A stretch of 64,000 nucleotides of DNA from Candidatus Leptofilum proximum (GTDB taxonomy: Bacteria > Chloroflexota > Anaerolineae > Promineifilales > Promineifilaceae), in assembly GCA_016710325.1 (NCBI GenBank), contig JADJXK010000002.1:2790001-2854000 (forward strand), given 5' to 3'. The notes beneath the pieces were generated by a model. That model saw only the letters and a program-made list of their open reading frames with translations. It was not told the origin of the DNA and did not search any database. How positions within the stretch are numbered: the first letter of the stretch is position 1; every line of letters begins with the position of its first letter. Positions 16,501 through 23,865 of this stretch are shown one piece after another. The translations under genes were made by a program, and so were the position numbers.

Positions 16501-16647
16501 AAAGATGCGGTCACGCGTGTTTGGTGTGGCGCAGTTGGGGCAAATGATATGAGTACTGAGGGGTAGTTTAGCCCCGCAGTTGTTGCAGAATTTGCTGCTG
16601 TGTGGATTTTGGTACCCACATTCTTTACAGGTAATCTCTTTACTCAT
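13519..16647 (-). CDS. Giant double zinc-ribbon membrane protein with ~16 PDWL-type motifs
   Basis: A 1042-residue protein. Residues 7-53 hold two zinc ribbons (C7/C10/C21/C24 and C36/C39/C50/C53). Residues ~90-720 are very acidic, low-complexity and probably disordered, punctuated by about 16 copies of a short motif [LIVM]P[DE]W[LIVM] or variants: VPDWL, LPDWL (three), LTDWL (two), SSDWL, LPGWM, DSDWF, DLDWL, EFDWL, LPEWL (two), MPEWI, IPDWL, IPEWV. A membrane helix near residue 785 leads to a ~210-residue domain and a final helix near 1015-1035. The regular motif spacing suggests a multivalent docking scaffold. It overlaps the upstream membrane gene start by one base. Unrecognised beyond the zinc ribbons. 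Confidence 0.8.
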   Translation of the reverse strand: MSKEITCKECGYQNPHSSKFCNNCGAKLPLSTHIICPNCATPNTRDRIFCDNCGTRLVAEHPQLKPEDPAENQPINKPFSLPARRPGDTGELNPNAVPDWLRTGNIGSDKFEEPDEDEDEAEASPAGSRDTSDLPDWLVHDSDPDPIINAPTTISTEFYKDLLERAEDLPQPDDLFPDEEAANLPDWLSDADDTRDEAAASQGLTDWLSDLADTDEGAETAVPPTDEDEDVSTGLTDWLAELEDDTDTTADYAAENAAALNELLSSQPNEEADSSDWLSELGPPQTDVLPEQQEDLNVEELPGWMDELGPIQTNLLDPAQIAELTGPLRDMADDDEDFADDDAGADVSFTDLFETSREATETLPDWLEDAAEKGESFLLDLPDEPEEAAEAEEPEVISEADSDWFTVDEIVSQTDLDWLADTGNLEKVGDEARQELEMLDESPDLFDDLQIDDTAADELLAEDDLLDEDGDDEFDWLADMASIQTGELVVEEMPSEATAVPTSEAPEEEMPEAPEPAPETDSWSSDAFLAETSVSEDLPEWLEELDEKPETAESPEFDLTSEEMPEWIASMRPSQGIIGSELPGVFSDMDIRDTLEGIPEELAGAELPEWLQDAPIDTSPAHPLVDIDGDTTQEIPDWLQPDPASAEAAGSLLAPAEDAAPSGSRDEWRFLLEELPPLTPLAESLPKADIPEWVQQLKPPELTGEPPRDLQGPEETVGPLKGMQGVVAIEPAIARPRTASPLLPYVTTPEQLQQAALLHQIAREMPTTVTTLSARAPYGTAVWLRIGLAFLLFVALLVGLRGPNVLATDGAIPANVQAVETAVSAAAGQPVLVAVEYTPAMSGELTPQAEMLLAQLAANGSQVVIASQYAAGTAVADTLTADSEVQVIGYLPGEGIGLRQLGECLAGRTACEQLNGRIIAADVQASLSEVGLVIVLTGDRDNLVNWVEQVGQVAPDVQLVAGVTQALAPLTRSYASTGQIAGLLGGTPEARAYAQLIGQPASALDARLNAQVIGQLLAAVLLLVGLVVYGTTGLVNGRRPQK

Positions 16648-17270
16648 TATTTGTTATACGGCCGTTCCACACCCATCAACAGGCGCAGACTCAGCAACAA
16701 CGTACCCAACGCCACGCCAATGAGCAAGCCACGCAGCCCGGCAGTGACGACAACATTCTGCACAAATTCCACAACCTGGTTCACCGGCTGGCGCAGCCCG
16801 GCGGGCAATAGGCGGCTGGTGAGCAGCGCCTGGCCCAGCAGCATGACAACGGCCGTCACGCTAAACAAAATGGCCCAACCGGTGCGCTGCCGTTTAAGCA
16901 GCTGCACACCCGCCAGCAGCAAAAAGACGGCCAGCAAAGAAGCCAGAGCCGCTTCCAAAGGTGCCTGTACCCAGCTAAACACGGTATTGACGCTGCTGCT
17001 GCCAGTGAGTCCATCTAAAACGGCCGCAGCAAACACGCCCAAAATACCCAGCACCAGCACCGCGCTGTACAGGTTCTGCTCTTTAAACAAGCGGTTCAAG
17101 TGAACCAGCAGCAAATTAAGCACCCCCAAAATGAGGGCAATCGCCGCCAGGAACGAAACCCAGCCTAAAATGATGCTGCTGAGGCCACCCACGTTAAACA
17201 ACAGGGCCACCAGCGTTAGCAGCCCAAAAAAAACGGCGGTAAAAACGGCGATGCTTTGCTTTAGCTTCAT
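16647..17270 (-). CDS. Six-helix membrane protein (MutL operon)
   Basis: A 207-residue integral membrane protein with about six hydrophobic helices (for example IAVFTAVFFGLLTLVALLF and GLLIGVALGTLLLSLRLLM) and few polar residues. No family is recognised. Its stop shares a base with the start of the PDWL-repeat gene, and the next upstream gene ends 26 bp away, so it is an integral part of the operon. Confidence 0.75.
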   Translation of the reverse strand: MKLKQSIAVFTAVFFGLLTLVALLFNVGGLSSIILGWVSFLAAIALILGVLNLLLVHLNRLFKEQNLYSAVLVLGILGVFAAAVLDGLTGSSSVNTVFSWVQAPLEAALASLLAVFLLLAGVQLLKRQRTGWAILFSVTAVVMLLGQALLTSRLLPAGLRQPVNQVVEFVQNVVVTAGLRGLLIGVALGTLLLSLRLLMGVERPYNK

Positions 17271-17296
17271 GCACTGTTACCTGAACGGGCGTCCTG

Positions 17297-18037
17297 TTAC
17301 ACTAGCTGGTAAACGGCCGCTCCCAGGATAAATAACACCACAATCCAACGCAAAATGTCCTGCAGCTGCAAGCTGGCAACCTGGCTGGGGCTACCTTCCA
17401 GGTAGGCGCTGGTGGCAAACAATTCTTCACCAATGAGGACGTTATCGGTGGCGGCGGTAGCAACGGCCAGGGCCGTTGGATCATCCGTGCCAACCACCTG
17501 GTCGATGGTTTGGCGATTGGCCGCCTCCACCATCAGGACCAGTTCCGGTCCAAAACGGCCGACCATGATATTGCTGGCCACCCGCTGCTGCTGCAAAACG
17601 GCCGCTACACCAGCGCCATAAGCAAATGGATCGGTGTCGTGGGCCACAAACTGAGTCAGGGAAAGATCAAAATCGGCCGAGCGGCCCGCTTCGGCGAGCG
17701 CGTGTTGGATGTTGGCCTGGGCCAGGGGCAGCAGCGTGCCTTCACCTACGGTCACCAGGGGTGGCGTGCCGTTGGCACAGCCATCTCTGGCCAGATGGTC
17801 CAGCACAGCCGCGGCGCTGACGCTGGTGGGGTTGGCTGTGCCCACCAGGCTGGCCTGCCCCAACGTCAGGTGCAGCTGACGGCCGGACTCAATCGCCCGG
17901 CCCACCTGCCCGGCGAGGCCTTCGTAACTGGTTAACGGCCGTAAAACCACCATTCGCCCGGCGCGCACGCTGCGCGTCAGCAAAAAGAGCAGAACAACCA
18001 GTACAAGTAAGGCAAGCAAGATAAACAGCGGGGTCAT
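17297..18037 (-). CDS. DUF6754-like membrane protein (MutL operon)
   Basis: A 246-residue protein with an N-terminal helix (FILLALLVLVVLLFLLT), a ~190-residue soluble middle and a C-terminal helix (WIVVLFILGAAVYQL). The middle (SVSAAAVLDHLARDGCANGT, then DNVLIGEELFATSAYLEG) looks like the DUF6754 domain seen in Chloroflexota and some archaea. That identification is from memory and needs a profile search. It overlaps the small upstream gene by four bases (ATGA). Confidence 0.65.
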   Translation of the reverse strand: MTPLFILLALLVLVVLLFLLTRSVRAGRMVVLRPLTSYEGLAGQVGRAIESGRQLHLTLGQASLVGTANPTSVSAAAVLDHLARDGCANGTPPLVTVGEGTLLPLAQANIQHALAEAGRSADFDLSLTQFVAHDTDPFAYGAGVAAVLQQQRVASNIMVGRFGPELVLMVEAANRQTIDQVVGTDDPTALAVATAATDNVLIGEELFATSAYLEGSPSQVASLQLQDILRWIVVLFILGAAVYQLV

Positions 18038-18300
18038 ACAGCAGCCTCATCTGCCGCCAGGCATTCCATCAGGCGGCGCACGGCGGCCGGATCTTCCAAC
18101 AGCTGGGCCATCTGACGCACCTGTGCCGAAGGCCACAACACGGCCAGCGCCGGTTGGGCCAGCCACAACAACTGGCTGCCCAAGAAAGCCAACGGCTGCC
18201 CGACTTCCAACAGCGCCAGGGCAGCACCGTTTAACCCACGTTGTTTCAGGGCAGTGATAATTTGATCCAGGAGCGGGTCGCGATTGGGTGTTTGTGTCAT
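18034..18300 (-). CDS. Small protein heading the MutL/PDWL operon
   Basis: An 88-residue protein, mostly helical, with a hydrophobic middle (ALALLEVGQPLAFLGSQLLW) that may be one membrane or amphipathic helix. I placed the start at ATG 18300; a TTG at 18324 is possible, and neither has a clear ribosome-binding site. It overlaps the DUF6754-like gene by four bases, so it is probably the first gene of the seven-gene operon. Not recognised. Confidence 0.6.
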   Translation of the reverse strand: MTQTPNRDPLLDQIITALKQRGLNGAALALLEVGQPLAFLGSQLLWLAQPALAVLWPSAQVRQMAQLLEDPAAVRRLMECLAADEAAV

Positions 18301-18670
18301 GGCTAATGGCCGTGGTGCTTCCAATAATAAAAAAATTGTGGCGCTAACATACGGTTTTTTGCGCCAGGTTTCCAGCCAAAATCAACTTGACGTAACATAA
18401 TGTTACGGCTCGGAGTATAGCACGTTTGTTTGAGGGTGTAAAGCAAAGGCAGAGGGCATAGGGCCTTGGTACTATAACGGCCGTTTCCCACCCAGAAAGA
18501 GAGAAACGGCCTTCAAAAAATGCCTCATTTTCAGGAGAATTTAGCCAGAAACGAACATGAAATACCGCTTGAGCGGCGGCTGGCTTTGGTGCGATGACGG
18601 CCGTACCGTATAATTGCCGCTTCCACTAAAAACATACCGGAAAAACTTTCAGCATTCATTGGAGAGGTAA
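18301..18670. other. Divergent intergenic region, 370 bp
   Basis: Separates the MutL operon (leftward) from the lipid kinase (rightward) and must hold both promoters. A rightward promoter is visible at 18586-18614. The leftward half is AT-rich around 18340-18410. No ORF is supported. Confidence 0.5.
18586..18614 (+). promoter_or_regulatory. Promoter of the lipid kinase gene
   Basis: TTGGTG (18586-18591) and TATAAT (18609-18614) are separated by 17 bp, placing initiation near 18621, some 50 bp before the ATG. An ACGGCCGT palindrome lies in the spacer. Confidence 0.6.
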
Positions 18671-19594
18671 ATGCGCGTACAAGTCATTCTTAATCCGTGG
18701 GCCGACCGGGGACGGGGGGTTGAGCAGGCAGCGGTGATTCAGCGGGTAGCGCAGCAGTACGGCGGCGTCGATCTGGTACAGACGGAGCGGCCCGGCCACG
18801 CCGTTGAGCTGGCCCGGCAAGCGGCCGACAACGGCTACGACATAGTGGTCGCCGCGGGTGGCGACGGCACTATCAGCGACGTGGTCAACGGGTTGATACG
18901 TGGCAGCAAGGCTGTGGCCAAACTGGGCATCATCCCCATCGGCTCCGGCAATGATCTGGCCTGGAGCTTGAAGATACCGACGGATGTGGAAGCGGCCGTA
19001 CACCAGCTGTTCACCGGCCAGCCCAAAACCATCGACCTGGCCCGCATTGAAGACGATCAGGGGCGCTTTCGCATTGTGGACAACAACATCGGCATTGGCT
19101 TTGATGCCATCGTGGTGATTGCCACGCAAAACATCACTCGCGTGCACGGCTTTTTGATGTACCTGACGGCTACCCTGCGCACCATCGCCACCTACTCCCA
19201 AATGCCCAAAGTCACGGCCTATTTTGATGATGAAAAGGTAGAGCAAAGCATCATGCTCATTGCCTTTGGTGTGGGCCCACGCGGCGGCGGCGGCTTTTTG
19301 CTCACCCCCTTCGCCAAGCAAAACGATGACCTGGTAGACACCTGCACGGCCAACAAAATGGGCCGCCTCAGCATGATTGGCCTGCTGTTGAAGGTGTTTG
19401 GCGGCAGCCACGTGCACTCCAAACGCGTAACCATGCGGCAAAACAAACAAATCCGCGTGCGCGCCGACCGCCCCCTGCCCATTCACACCGACGGCGAGGT
19501 GTTTGCCTACCCGCAAGACAATGTCCGCGAGGTTACCATCACCAGCCTACCCGCCGCGATTGAGGTAATTGTGAAAGAAGAGAGTGGAGATTAG
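18671..19594 (+). CDS. Diacylglycerol/lipid kinase family protein (YegS/DgkB-like)
   Basis: A 307-residue ATP-dependent lipid kinase of the DAGK/YegS/sphingosine-kinase family, which phosphorylates diacylglycerol or related lipids at the inner membrane face. The nucleotide-binding motif VVAAGGDGTISDVVNGL is near residue 60 and PIGSGNDLAWSL near residue 92; the C-terminal half includes RADRPLPIHTDGE. Length fits the family. GGAGAGG precedes ATG 18671. The last codons (KEESGD) and the stop fall inside the first arm of a heptamer-repeat hairpin. Substrate cannot be told from sequence. Confidence 0.9.
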   Translation: MRVQVILNPWADRGRGVEQAAVIQRVAQQYGGVDLVQTERPGHAVELARQAADNGYDIVVAAGGDGTISDVVNGLIRGSKAVAKLGIIPIGSGNDLAWSLKIPTDVEAAVHQLFTGQPKTIDLARIEDDQGRFRIVDNNIGIGFDAIVVIATQNITRVHGFLMYLTATLRTIATYSQMPKVTAYFDDEKVEQSIMLIAFGVGPRGGGGFLLTPFAKQNDDLVDTCTANKMGRLSMIGLLLKVFGGSHVHSKRVTMRQNKQIRVRADRPLPIHTDGEVFAYPQDNVREVTITSLPAAIEVIVKEESGD

Positions 19595-19641
19595 GGATTG
19601 GAGATTTTGGAAAGCAATCTCTAATCTCCACTCTCCAATCT
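19581..19641. repeat. Heptamer repeat hairpin (GGAGATT family)
   Basis: Units GGAGATT/AGGGATT form arms: AGAGTGGAGATTAG (19581-19594) pairs perfectly with CTAATCTCCACTCT (19621-19634). The left arm overlaps the end of the lipid kinase gene. The hairpin is followed by a T-run at 19645-19650, so it could act as a terminator or attenuator before the next gene at 19660. The family recurs at 26505-26566 and inside a gene at 48757-48786. Confidence 0.75.
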
Positions 19642-19659
19642 CCATTTTTTGGAGTTTTT

Positions 19660-21312
19660 ATGCGACCATTAAAGAAGGCGTTACAGGAACATGAGCTCAT
19701 CGTCCTGCGGGTGATGGGGGAGTGGTATGACCTGGATTTAACGGGCGAGGACAAAGCTGCCTGCGTGCGAGAGCTGGCAGAGGCGCTGGCCGAGCTTGAG
19801 TTTGCCCAGGAGATTTTGTACCTGGGACCAGAAGAAGCGGCCGCTGTGCAAACATTGGTGCAGGGCAACGGCCGTTCCCCCGTCGCCACTTTCGAAAGAA
19901 TCCACGGCGAGGTACGCATGATGGGGCCGGGCGCGTTGGAGCGGGAAGAGCCGTGGTTTGACCCGATCAGCCCCGTGGAATCCCTTTGGTATCGCGGCTT
20001 TGTCTACCGCGGCTTCGACGAAACGGCCGAAGGTTTGATCGAATTCTACTACCTGCCCGACGAGCTGTTGGCCAAACTGCCCAAGCCGGAAAAGCCAAAA
20101 GCGGTGCAGGCAGCGGCCGTCACCACTCTCACCTCCGTGCCCGAGCCCAACCGCTACAGCCCCGCTACCAGCAGCGCCGTCGACGACCTCACCACCCTGC
20201 TGGCCCTGGCCCAGCGCACCAGCCTGCGCCGCGAAGCGCTCGATTTGCTCAACCAGCTGCTGCTCAACCCGGACCCCAACCGCCGCTCCCTGCTGGTGAA
20301 CCTGGCCCGCGAAATGGGCATGCTGCGCGAGGTAGATGGCGGGATTCGGCCCACACGTACGGCCGTTGCCTGGCTCACCAAATCCCGCGAAGCCCAGCTG
20401 CGTGACCTGATGGACGCCTGGAGCAGCAGCGGCTGGAACGATTTGTGCCACACGCCCGGCCTGCGCTGCGAGGGCGATCAGTGGCGCAACGATCCCATCC
20501 TGGCCCGCACCGCCCTGCTAGACGCCCTGCCACAAACGCCAGATTGGTATCGCCTGTCTGACCTCATCAGCCACCTCAAGCAAACCGACCCCGACTTCCA
20601 GCGCCCTGACGGCAACTACGACACCTGGTACGTGCGTGACGTGGCCCAAGACAGCTACCTCTCCGGCATCGAAAATTGGGATTTGGTAGAAGGCCGCCTG
20701 CTGGCCTTTTTGGTGCAGGGGCCGCTGGTGTGGTTGGGATTGGCAGAAACGGCCGTGCAAGGCCCTCACACTCTCTACCGCCTCACCGACCGGGCGCTTG
20801 AGTGGCTGGCCAGCACCCCGCCGGCCACCGAAGAAATCACCACGCCCATCATCGTGCAGCCAGACGCGACCATTTTGGCGGCGCACAACGCCAATCGGCA
20901 CCATCGCTTCCAGGTGGCCCGCATCAGCGAGCCGCAGCCGGTGGCGTCAGGCAAGCCGTACAGCTACCAGATCACGCCCGCCTCGCTCAAGCAGGCCCGC
21001 GCCGAAGGCATCGAGCCCGACCGCATTTTGACTTTTTTGCAGGAAGCCAGCGAACGGCCGTTACCCGCATCCACCAAACGCGGCATCGAGCGCTGGCGCG
21101 AACGGGGGGTAGAGGGACGGTTGGAAACGGCCGTGGTTCTGCGGGTGCGGGATGCTAGTATCCTGGAAACCCTGCGCACCAATGCCAAAACCCGCGCCTT
21201 CATCGACGAGAGCCTGGGCGAACTGGCCGCCACGGTGCGCCTGGAAAACTGGCAGCCCCTGCGCGAAGCCGCCGCCCAGCTCGGCCTGCTGCTAGACAGC
21301 ACCGTGCAATAA
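19660..21312 (+). CDS. Helicase-associated domain protein (XPB/Ssl2-like C-terminal domain 3)
   Basis: A 550-residue protein without a helicase ATPase core. The C-terminal ~170 residues (TPIIVQPDATILAAHNANR, YSYQITPASLKQARAEGIEP, ILTFLQEASERPLP) match the 'helicase conserved C-terminal domain 3' found in stand-alone bacterial proteins. The N-terminal part has winged-helix-like segments (LLVNLAREMGMLREVDGG). DNA binding is plausible; the function in these proteins is unknown. A GGAG lies 8 bases before ATG 19660. It is probably co-transcribed with the lipid kinase, unless the repeat hairpin terminates between them. Confidence 0.75.
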   Translation: MRPLKKALQEHELIVLRVMGEWYDLDLTGEDKAACVRELAEALAELEFAQEILYLGPEEAAAVQTLVQGNGRSPVATFERIHGEVRMMGPGALEREEPWFDPISPVESLWYRGFVYRGFDETAEGLIEFYYLPDELLAKLPKPEKPKAVQAAAVTTLTSVPEPNRYSPATSSAVDDLTTLLALAQRTSLRREALDLLNQLLLNPDPNRRSLLVNLAREMGMLREVDGGIRPTRTAVAWLTKSREAQLRDLMDAWSSSGWNDLCHTPGLRCEGDQWRNDPILARTALLDALPQTPDWYRLSDLISHLKQTDPDFQRPDGNYDTWYVRDVAQDSYLSGIENWDLVEGRLLAFLVQGPLVWLGLAETAVQGPHTLYRLTDRALEWLASTPPATEEITTPIIVQPDATILAAHNANRHHRFQVARISEPQPVASGKPYSYQITPASLKQARAEGIEPDRILTFLQEASERPLPASTKRGIERWRERGVEGRLETAVVLRVRDASILETLRTNAKTRAFIDESLGELAATVRLENWQPLREAAAQLGLLLDSTVQ

Positions 21313-21358
21313 TTGAGGTTTAGAAGAGTGGAACAAAGACTCCCCAATGGCACAGTCC

Positions 21359-21481
21359 GATTGTCATGCTGAACGCAGTGAAGCATCCCTCTAAACTTGG
21401 CCGGTCAAAAACCTGTCCATTGGCAAAATTTTTCACTGTTGTAAGGTTCCAGGGATGCTTCGGAGGACCTCAGCATGACAA
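21359..21481. repeat. Dispersed inverted repeat (GTCATGCTGA ... GAAGCATCCC)
   Basis: GTCATGCTGAACGCAGTGAA-GCATCCCT at 21362-21389 faces AGGGATGCTTCGGAGGACCT-CAGCATGAC at 21451-21479. This is a type of hairpin repeat scattered between genes in many environmental bacteria. It lies just after the gene at 19660-21312 and may serve as its 3' end structure. Confidence 0.65.
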
Positions 21482-21590
21482 GGGTAGGTAGCTTGCTGCG
21501 GCACAGCTTTTGACTTTCCAACACCTAATTTAGCTGCCGTCGGCGTCTCGCCGTACCGCCTGATAATAGAACGATTGCTACAAGATTGAG

Positions 21591-21638
21591 TTATTCGCTT
21601 TTTACTAAAGCGGTTAATTTTTCAAGTTCTGCGTGATC
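21591..21638 (-). pseudogene. Displaced 3' end of the gene at 23826-24260
   Basis: If the two IS630 copies and one TA duplicate are removed, the minus-strand frame of the gene at 24260 continues from its CTA CTA codons into this segment. It reads DHAELEKLTALVKSE and then TAA (21593-21591). The reading frame and plausible helical composition show this is the original C-terminus. Confidence 0.8.
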
Positions 21639-21691
21639 TAAGTAAACCGAAACAAGTTTTCGGAATTTAATAATTGTGGCATCATAGAGAG

Positions 21692-22261
21692 ATGCCTAAA
21701 AAAATTGACTACACTTTAACAACTGAATCACTCGCGATAATCGAACAAGCCATCAAAAACCATGATGACCTCCGCGTTCGCCAACGGGCAACCATTATTC
21801 GGATGCTGCATTTAGGGCAAAAGCCGCAGGAAATCGCTGAACTCCTGTCGATACAGCCGAGTAAAGTCTACTATTGGCATCAGCGGTGGCGAGCGGAAGG
21901 GCTAGAAGGGTTAGCCGACAGGCCCCGCTCTGGTCGTCCCCAAGCGGCTGACGCGCAGTACCGGCAACGACTGGCCCAAGTCATCGAACAAGACCCGCAC
22001 GATTTAGGGTATGCCTTCACAGTTTGGGATAGCAAACGGCTAATAGCCCATTTAGAAAAGGAAACTGGCGTGCGGGTTACCGAGCGCACCTTCCTCAATA
22101 TCTTGGCCGAAGAAGAGTATGTTTATCGACGACCGAAGCATACATTGGACCCACTCCAGGACAAAGTGGTCAAAGCCAGAGCTGAAGCCACGCTGGAAAT
22201 GCTTAAAAAAAAGCTGAACGAGCCGAAATCGAACTATTCTTTGTGGACGAAACGACCCTGA
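21692..22261 (+). CDS. IS630 transposase, N-terminal frame (copy 1)
   Basis: A 189-residue first frame with the DNA-binding part: helix-turn-helix (KPQEIAELLSIQPSKVYYWH), the RPRSGRP linker that resembles an AT-hook and is common in IS630 proteins, and a winged-helix-like segment (FTVWDSKRLIAHLEKETGVRV). The catalytic domain is in the overlapping -1 frame. The slippery heptamer A AAA AAG at 22207-22213 lies in phase. A -1 slip joins LEMLKKK to AERAEIELFFVDETTLRLL, restoring the first catalytic aspartate and a full-length IS630 transposase. Confidence 0.9.
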   Translation: MPKKIDYTLTTESLAIIEQAIKNHDDLRVRQRATIIRMLHLGQKPQEIAELLSIQPSKVYYWHQRWRAEGLEGLADRPRSGRPQAADAQYRQRLAQVIEQDPHDLGYAFTVWDSKRLIAHLEKETGVRVTERTFLNILAEEEYVYRRPKHTLDPLQDKVVKARAEATLEMLKKKLNEPKSNYSLWTKRP

Positions 22262-22749
22262 GACTGCTGTGTAAGCTGGTCAAATGTTGGATGAAGCGGG
22301 GGCGACAGAAACGGGTACCTGCCCCTGGCCCGGCCAAGTGGCATCACCTATTTGGTGCTTACAATTGGCGCACTGATGCAGTCATTACCATGCCCGCCGA
22401 GAAGAAAAACACACAATCCTTCTGTCTCTTCATTCAACTATTGATGGCTTCGGCTCCATCAGATCGCCCCGTTGTGATTGTTTTGGACAATGCTTCCTAC
22501 CATCACAGCTATGTCTCTGAGGCCCTGCTGGCCTTTTATGAAAATCAGGCAACGGTTTTCTGGTTGCCGCCTTACTGTTCAGACCTCAATCCGATTGAGC
22601 GGTTTTGGCGGCACCTGAAAGACAAAGCCTGTGCCAACCACTTGTTCGAAACGATTGCCGAAATGATTCATTCAGTTGATAAGGTGCTTACCATTCAGAA
22701 CGATTTGTCTCATGCTGAAAGGTTTTTATTTACGAAAACTTTTTGCTGA
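22243..22749 (+). CDS. IS630 transposase, DDE catalytic frame (copy 1)
   Basis: The second frame encodes the DDE superfamily endonuclease domain. It holds the first Asp in FFVDETTL (at the frame overlap), the second in VVIVLDNASYHHS, and the final Glu in LPPYCSDLNPIERFWRHLK, the classical IS630 DDE set. The GTG at 22243 could start it independently, but the upstream -1 frameshift site makes a fusion product more likely. All catalytic residues are present, so the element may be active. Confidence 0.88.
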   Translation: MDETTLRLLCKLVKCWMKRGRQKRVPAPGPAKWHHLFGAYNWRTDAVITMPAEKKNTQSFCLFIQLLMASAPSDRPVVIVLDNASYHHSYVSEALLAFYENQATVFWLPPYCSDLNPIERFWRHLKDKACANHLFETIAEMIHSVDKVLTIQNDLSHAERFLFTKTFC

Positions 22750-22807
22750 CTACTTAAGTAAACCGAAACAAGTTTTCGGAATTTAATAATTGTGGCATCA
22801 TAGAGAG

Positions 22808-23377
22808 ATGCCTAAAAAAATTGACTACACTTTAACAACTGAATCACTCGCGATAATCGAACAAGCCATCAAAAACCATGATGACCTCCGCGTTCGCCAA
22901 CGGGCAACCATTATTCGGATGCTGCATTTAGGGCAAAAGCCGCAGGAAATCGCTGAACTCCTGTCGATACAGCCGAGTAAAGTCTACTATTGGCATCAGC
23001 GGTGGCGAGCGGAAGGGCTAGAAGGGTTAGCCGACAGGCCCCGCTCTGGTCGTCCCCAAGCGGCTGACGCGCAGTACCGGCAACGACTGGCCCAAGTCAT
23101 CGAACAAGACCCGCACGATTTAGGGTATGCCTTCACAGTTTGGGATAGCAAACGGCTAATAGCCCATTTAGAAAAGGAAACTGGCGTGCGGGTTACCGAG
23201 CGCACCTTCCTCAATATCTTGGCCGAAGAAGAGTATGTTTATCGACGACCGAAGCATACATTGGACCCACTCCAGGACAAAGTGGTCAAAGCCAGAGCTG
23301 AAGCCACGCTGGAAATGCTTAAAAAAAAGCTGAACGAGCCGAAATCGAACTATTCTTTGTGGACGAAACGACCCTGA
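22808..23377 (+). CDS. IS630 transposase, N-terminal frame (copy 2)
   Basis: Identical to the first-frame product of copy 1: HTH and RPRSGRP linker. The same in-phase A AAA AAG heptamer lies at 23323-23329, expected to direct -1 frameshifting into the catalytic frame. Confidence 0.9.
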   Translation: MPKKIDYTLTTESLAIIEQAIKNHDDLRVRQRATIIRMLHLGQKPQEIAELLSIQPSKVYYWHQRWRAEGLEGLADRPRSGRPQAADAQYRQRLAQVIEQDPHDLGYAFTVWDSKRLIAHLEKETGVRVTERTFLNILAEEEYVYRRPKHTLDPLQDKVVKARAEATLEMLKKKLNEPKSNYSLWTKRP

Positions 23378-23865
23378 GACTGCTGTGTAAGCTGGTCAAA
23401 TGTTGGATGAAGCGGGGGCGACAGAAACGGGTACCTGCCCCTGGCCCGGCCAAGTGGCATCACCTATTTGGTGCTTACAATTGGCGCACTGATGCAGTCA
23501 TTACCATGCCCGCCGAGAAGAAAAACACACAATCCTTCTGTCTCTTCATTCAACTATTGATGGCTTCGGCTCCATCAGATCGCCCCGTTGTGATTGTTTT
23601 GGACAATGCTTCCTACCATCACAGCTATGTCTCTGAGGCCCTGCTGGCCTTTTATGAAAATCAGGCAACGGTTTTCTGGTTGCCGCCTTACTGTTCAGAC
23701 CTCAATCCGATTGAGCGGTTTTGGCGGCACCTGAAAGACAAAGCCTGTGCCAACCACTTGTTCGAAACGATTGCCGAAATGATTCATTCAGTTGATAAGG
23801 TGCTTACCATTCAGAACGATTTGTCTCATGCTGAAAGGTTTTTATTTACGAAAACTTTTTGCTGA
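23359..23865 (+). CDS. IS630 transposase, DDE catalytic frame (copy 2)
   Basis: Identical to the second-frame product of copy 1, with VDETTL, LDNASYHHS and SDLNPIERFW carrying the DDE triad. It is expected to be expressed as a frameshift fusion with the preceding frame. Confidence 0.88.
   Translation: MDETTLRLLCKLVKCWMKRGRQKRVPAPGPAKWHHLFGAYNWRTDAVITMPAEKKNTQSFCLFIQLLMASAPSDRPVVIVLDNASYHHSYVSEALLAFYENQATVFWLPPYCSDLNPIERFWRHLKDKACANHLFETIAEMIHSVDKVLTIQNDLSHAERFLFTKTFC

Larger units (their letters stand above)
21313..21640. other. Intergenic region, 328 bp, with repeat hairpin and detached gene tail
   Basis: Contains the dispersed hairpin at 21359-21481 and, at 21591-21638, the displaced 3' end of the gene split by the IS630 tandem. 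No intact gene. Confidence 0.6.
21641..22754 (+). mobile_element. IS630-family insertion sequence, copy 1
   Basis: A 1114-bp element bounded by TA dinucleotides (21639-21640 and 22755-22756), the target duplication typical of IS630/Tc1-mariner. Imperfect terminal inverted repeats are visible: left AGTAAACCGAAACAAGTTTT..., right end read inward AGTAGTCAGCAAAAAGTTTT.... It encodes a two-frame transposase and contains no ACGGCCGT palindrome. Copy 2 follows directly with a period of 1116 bp. Confidence 0.93.
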
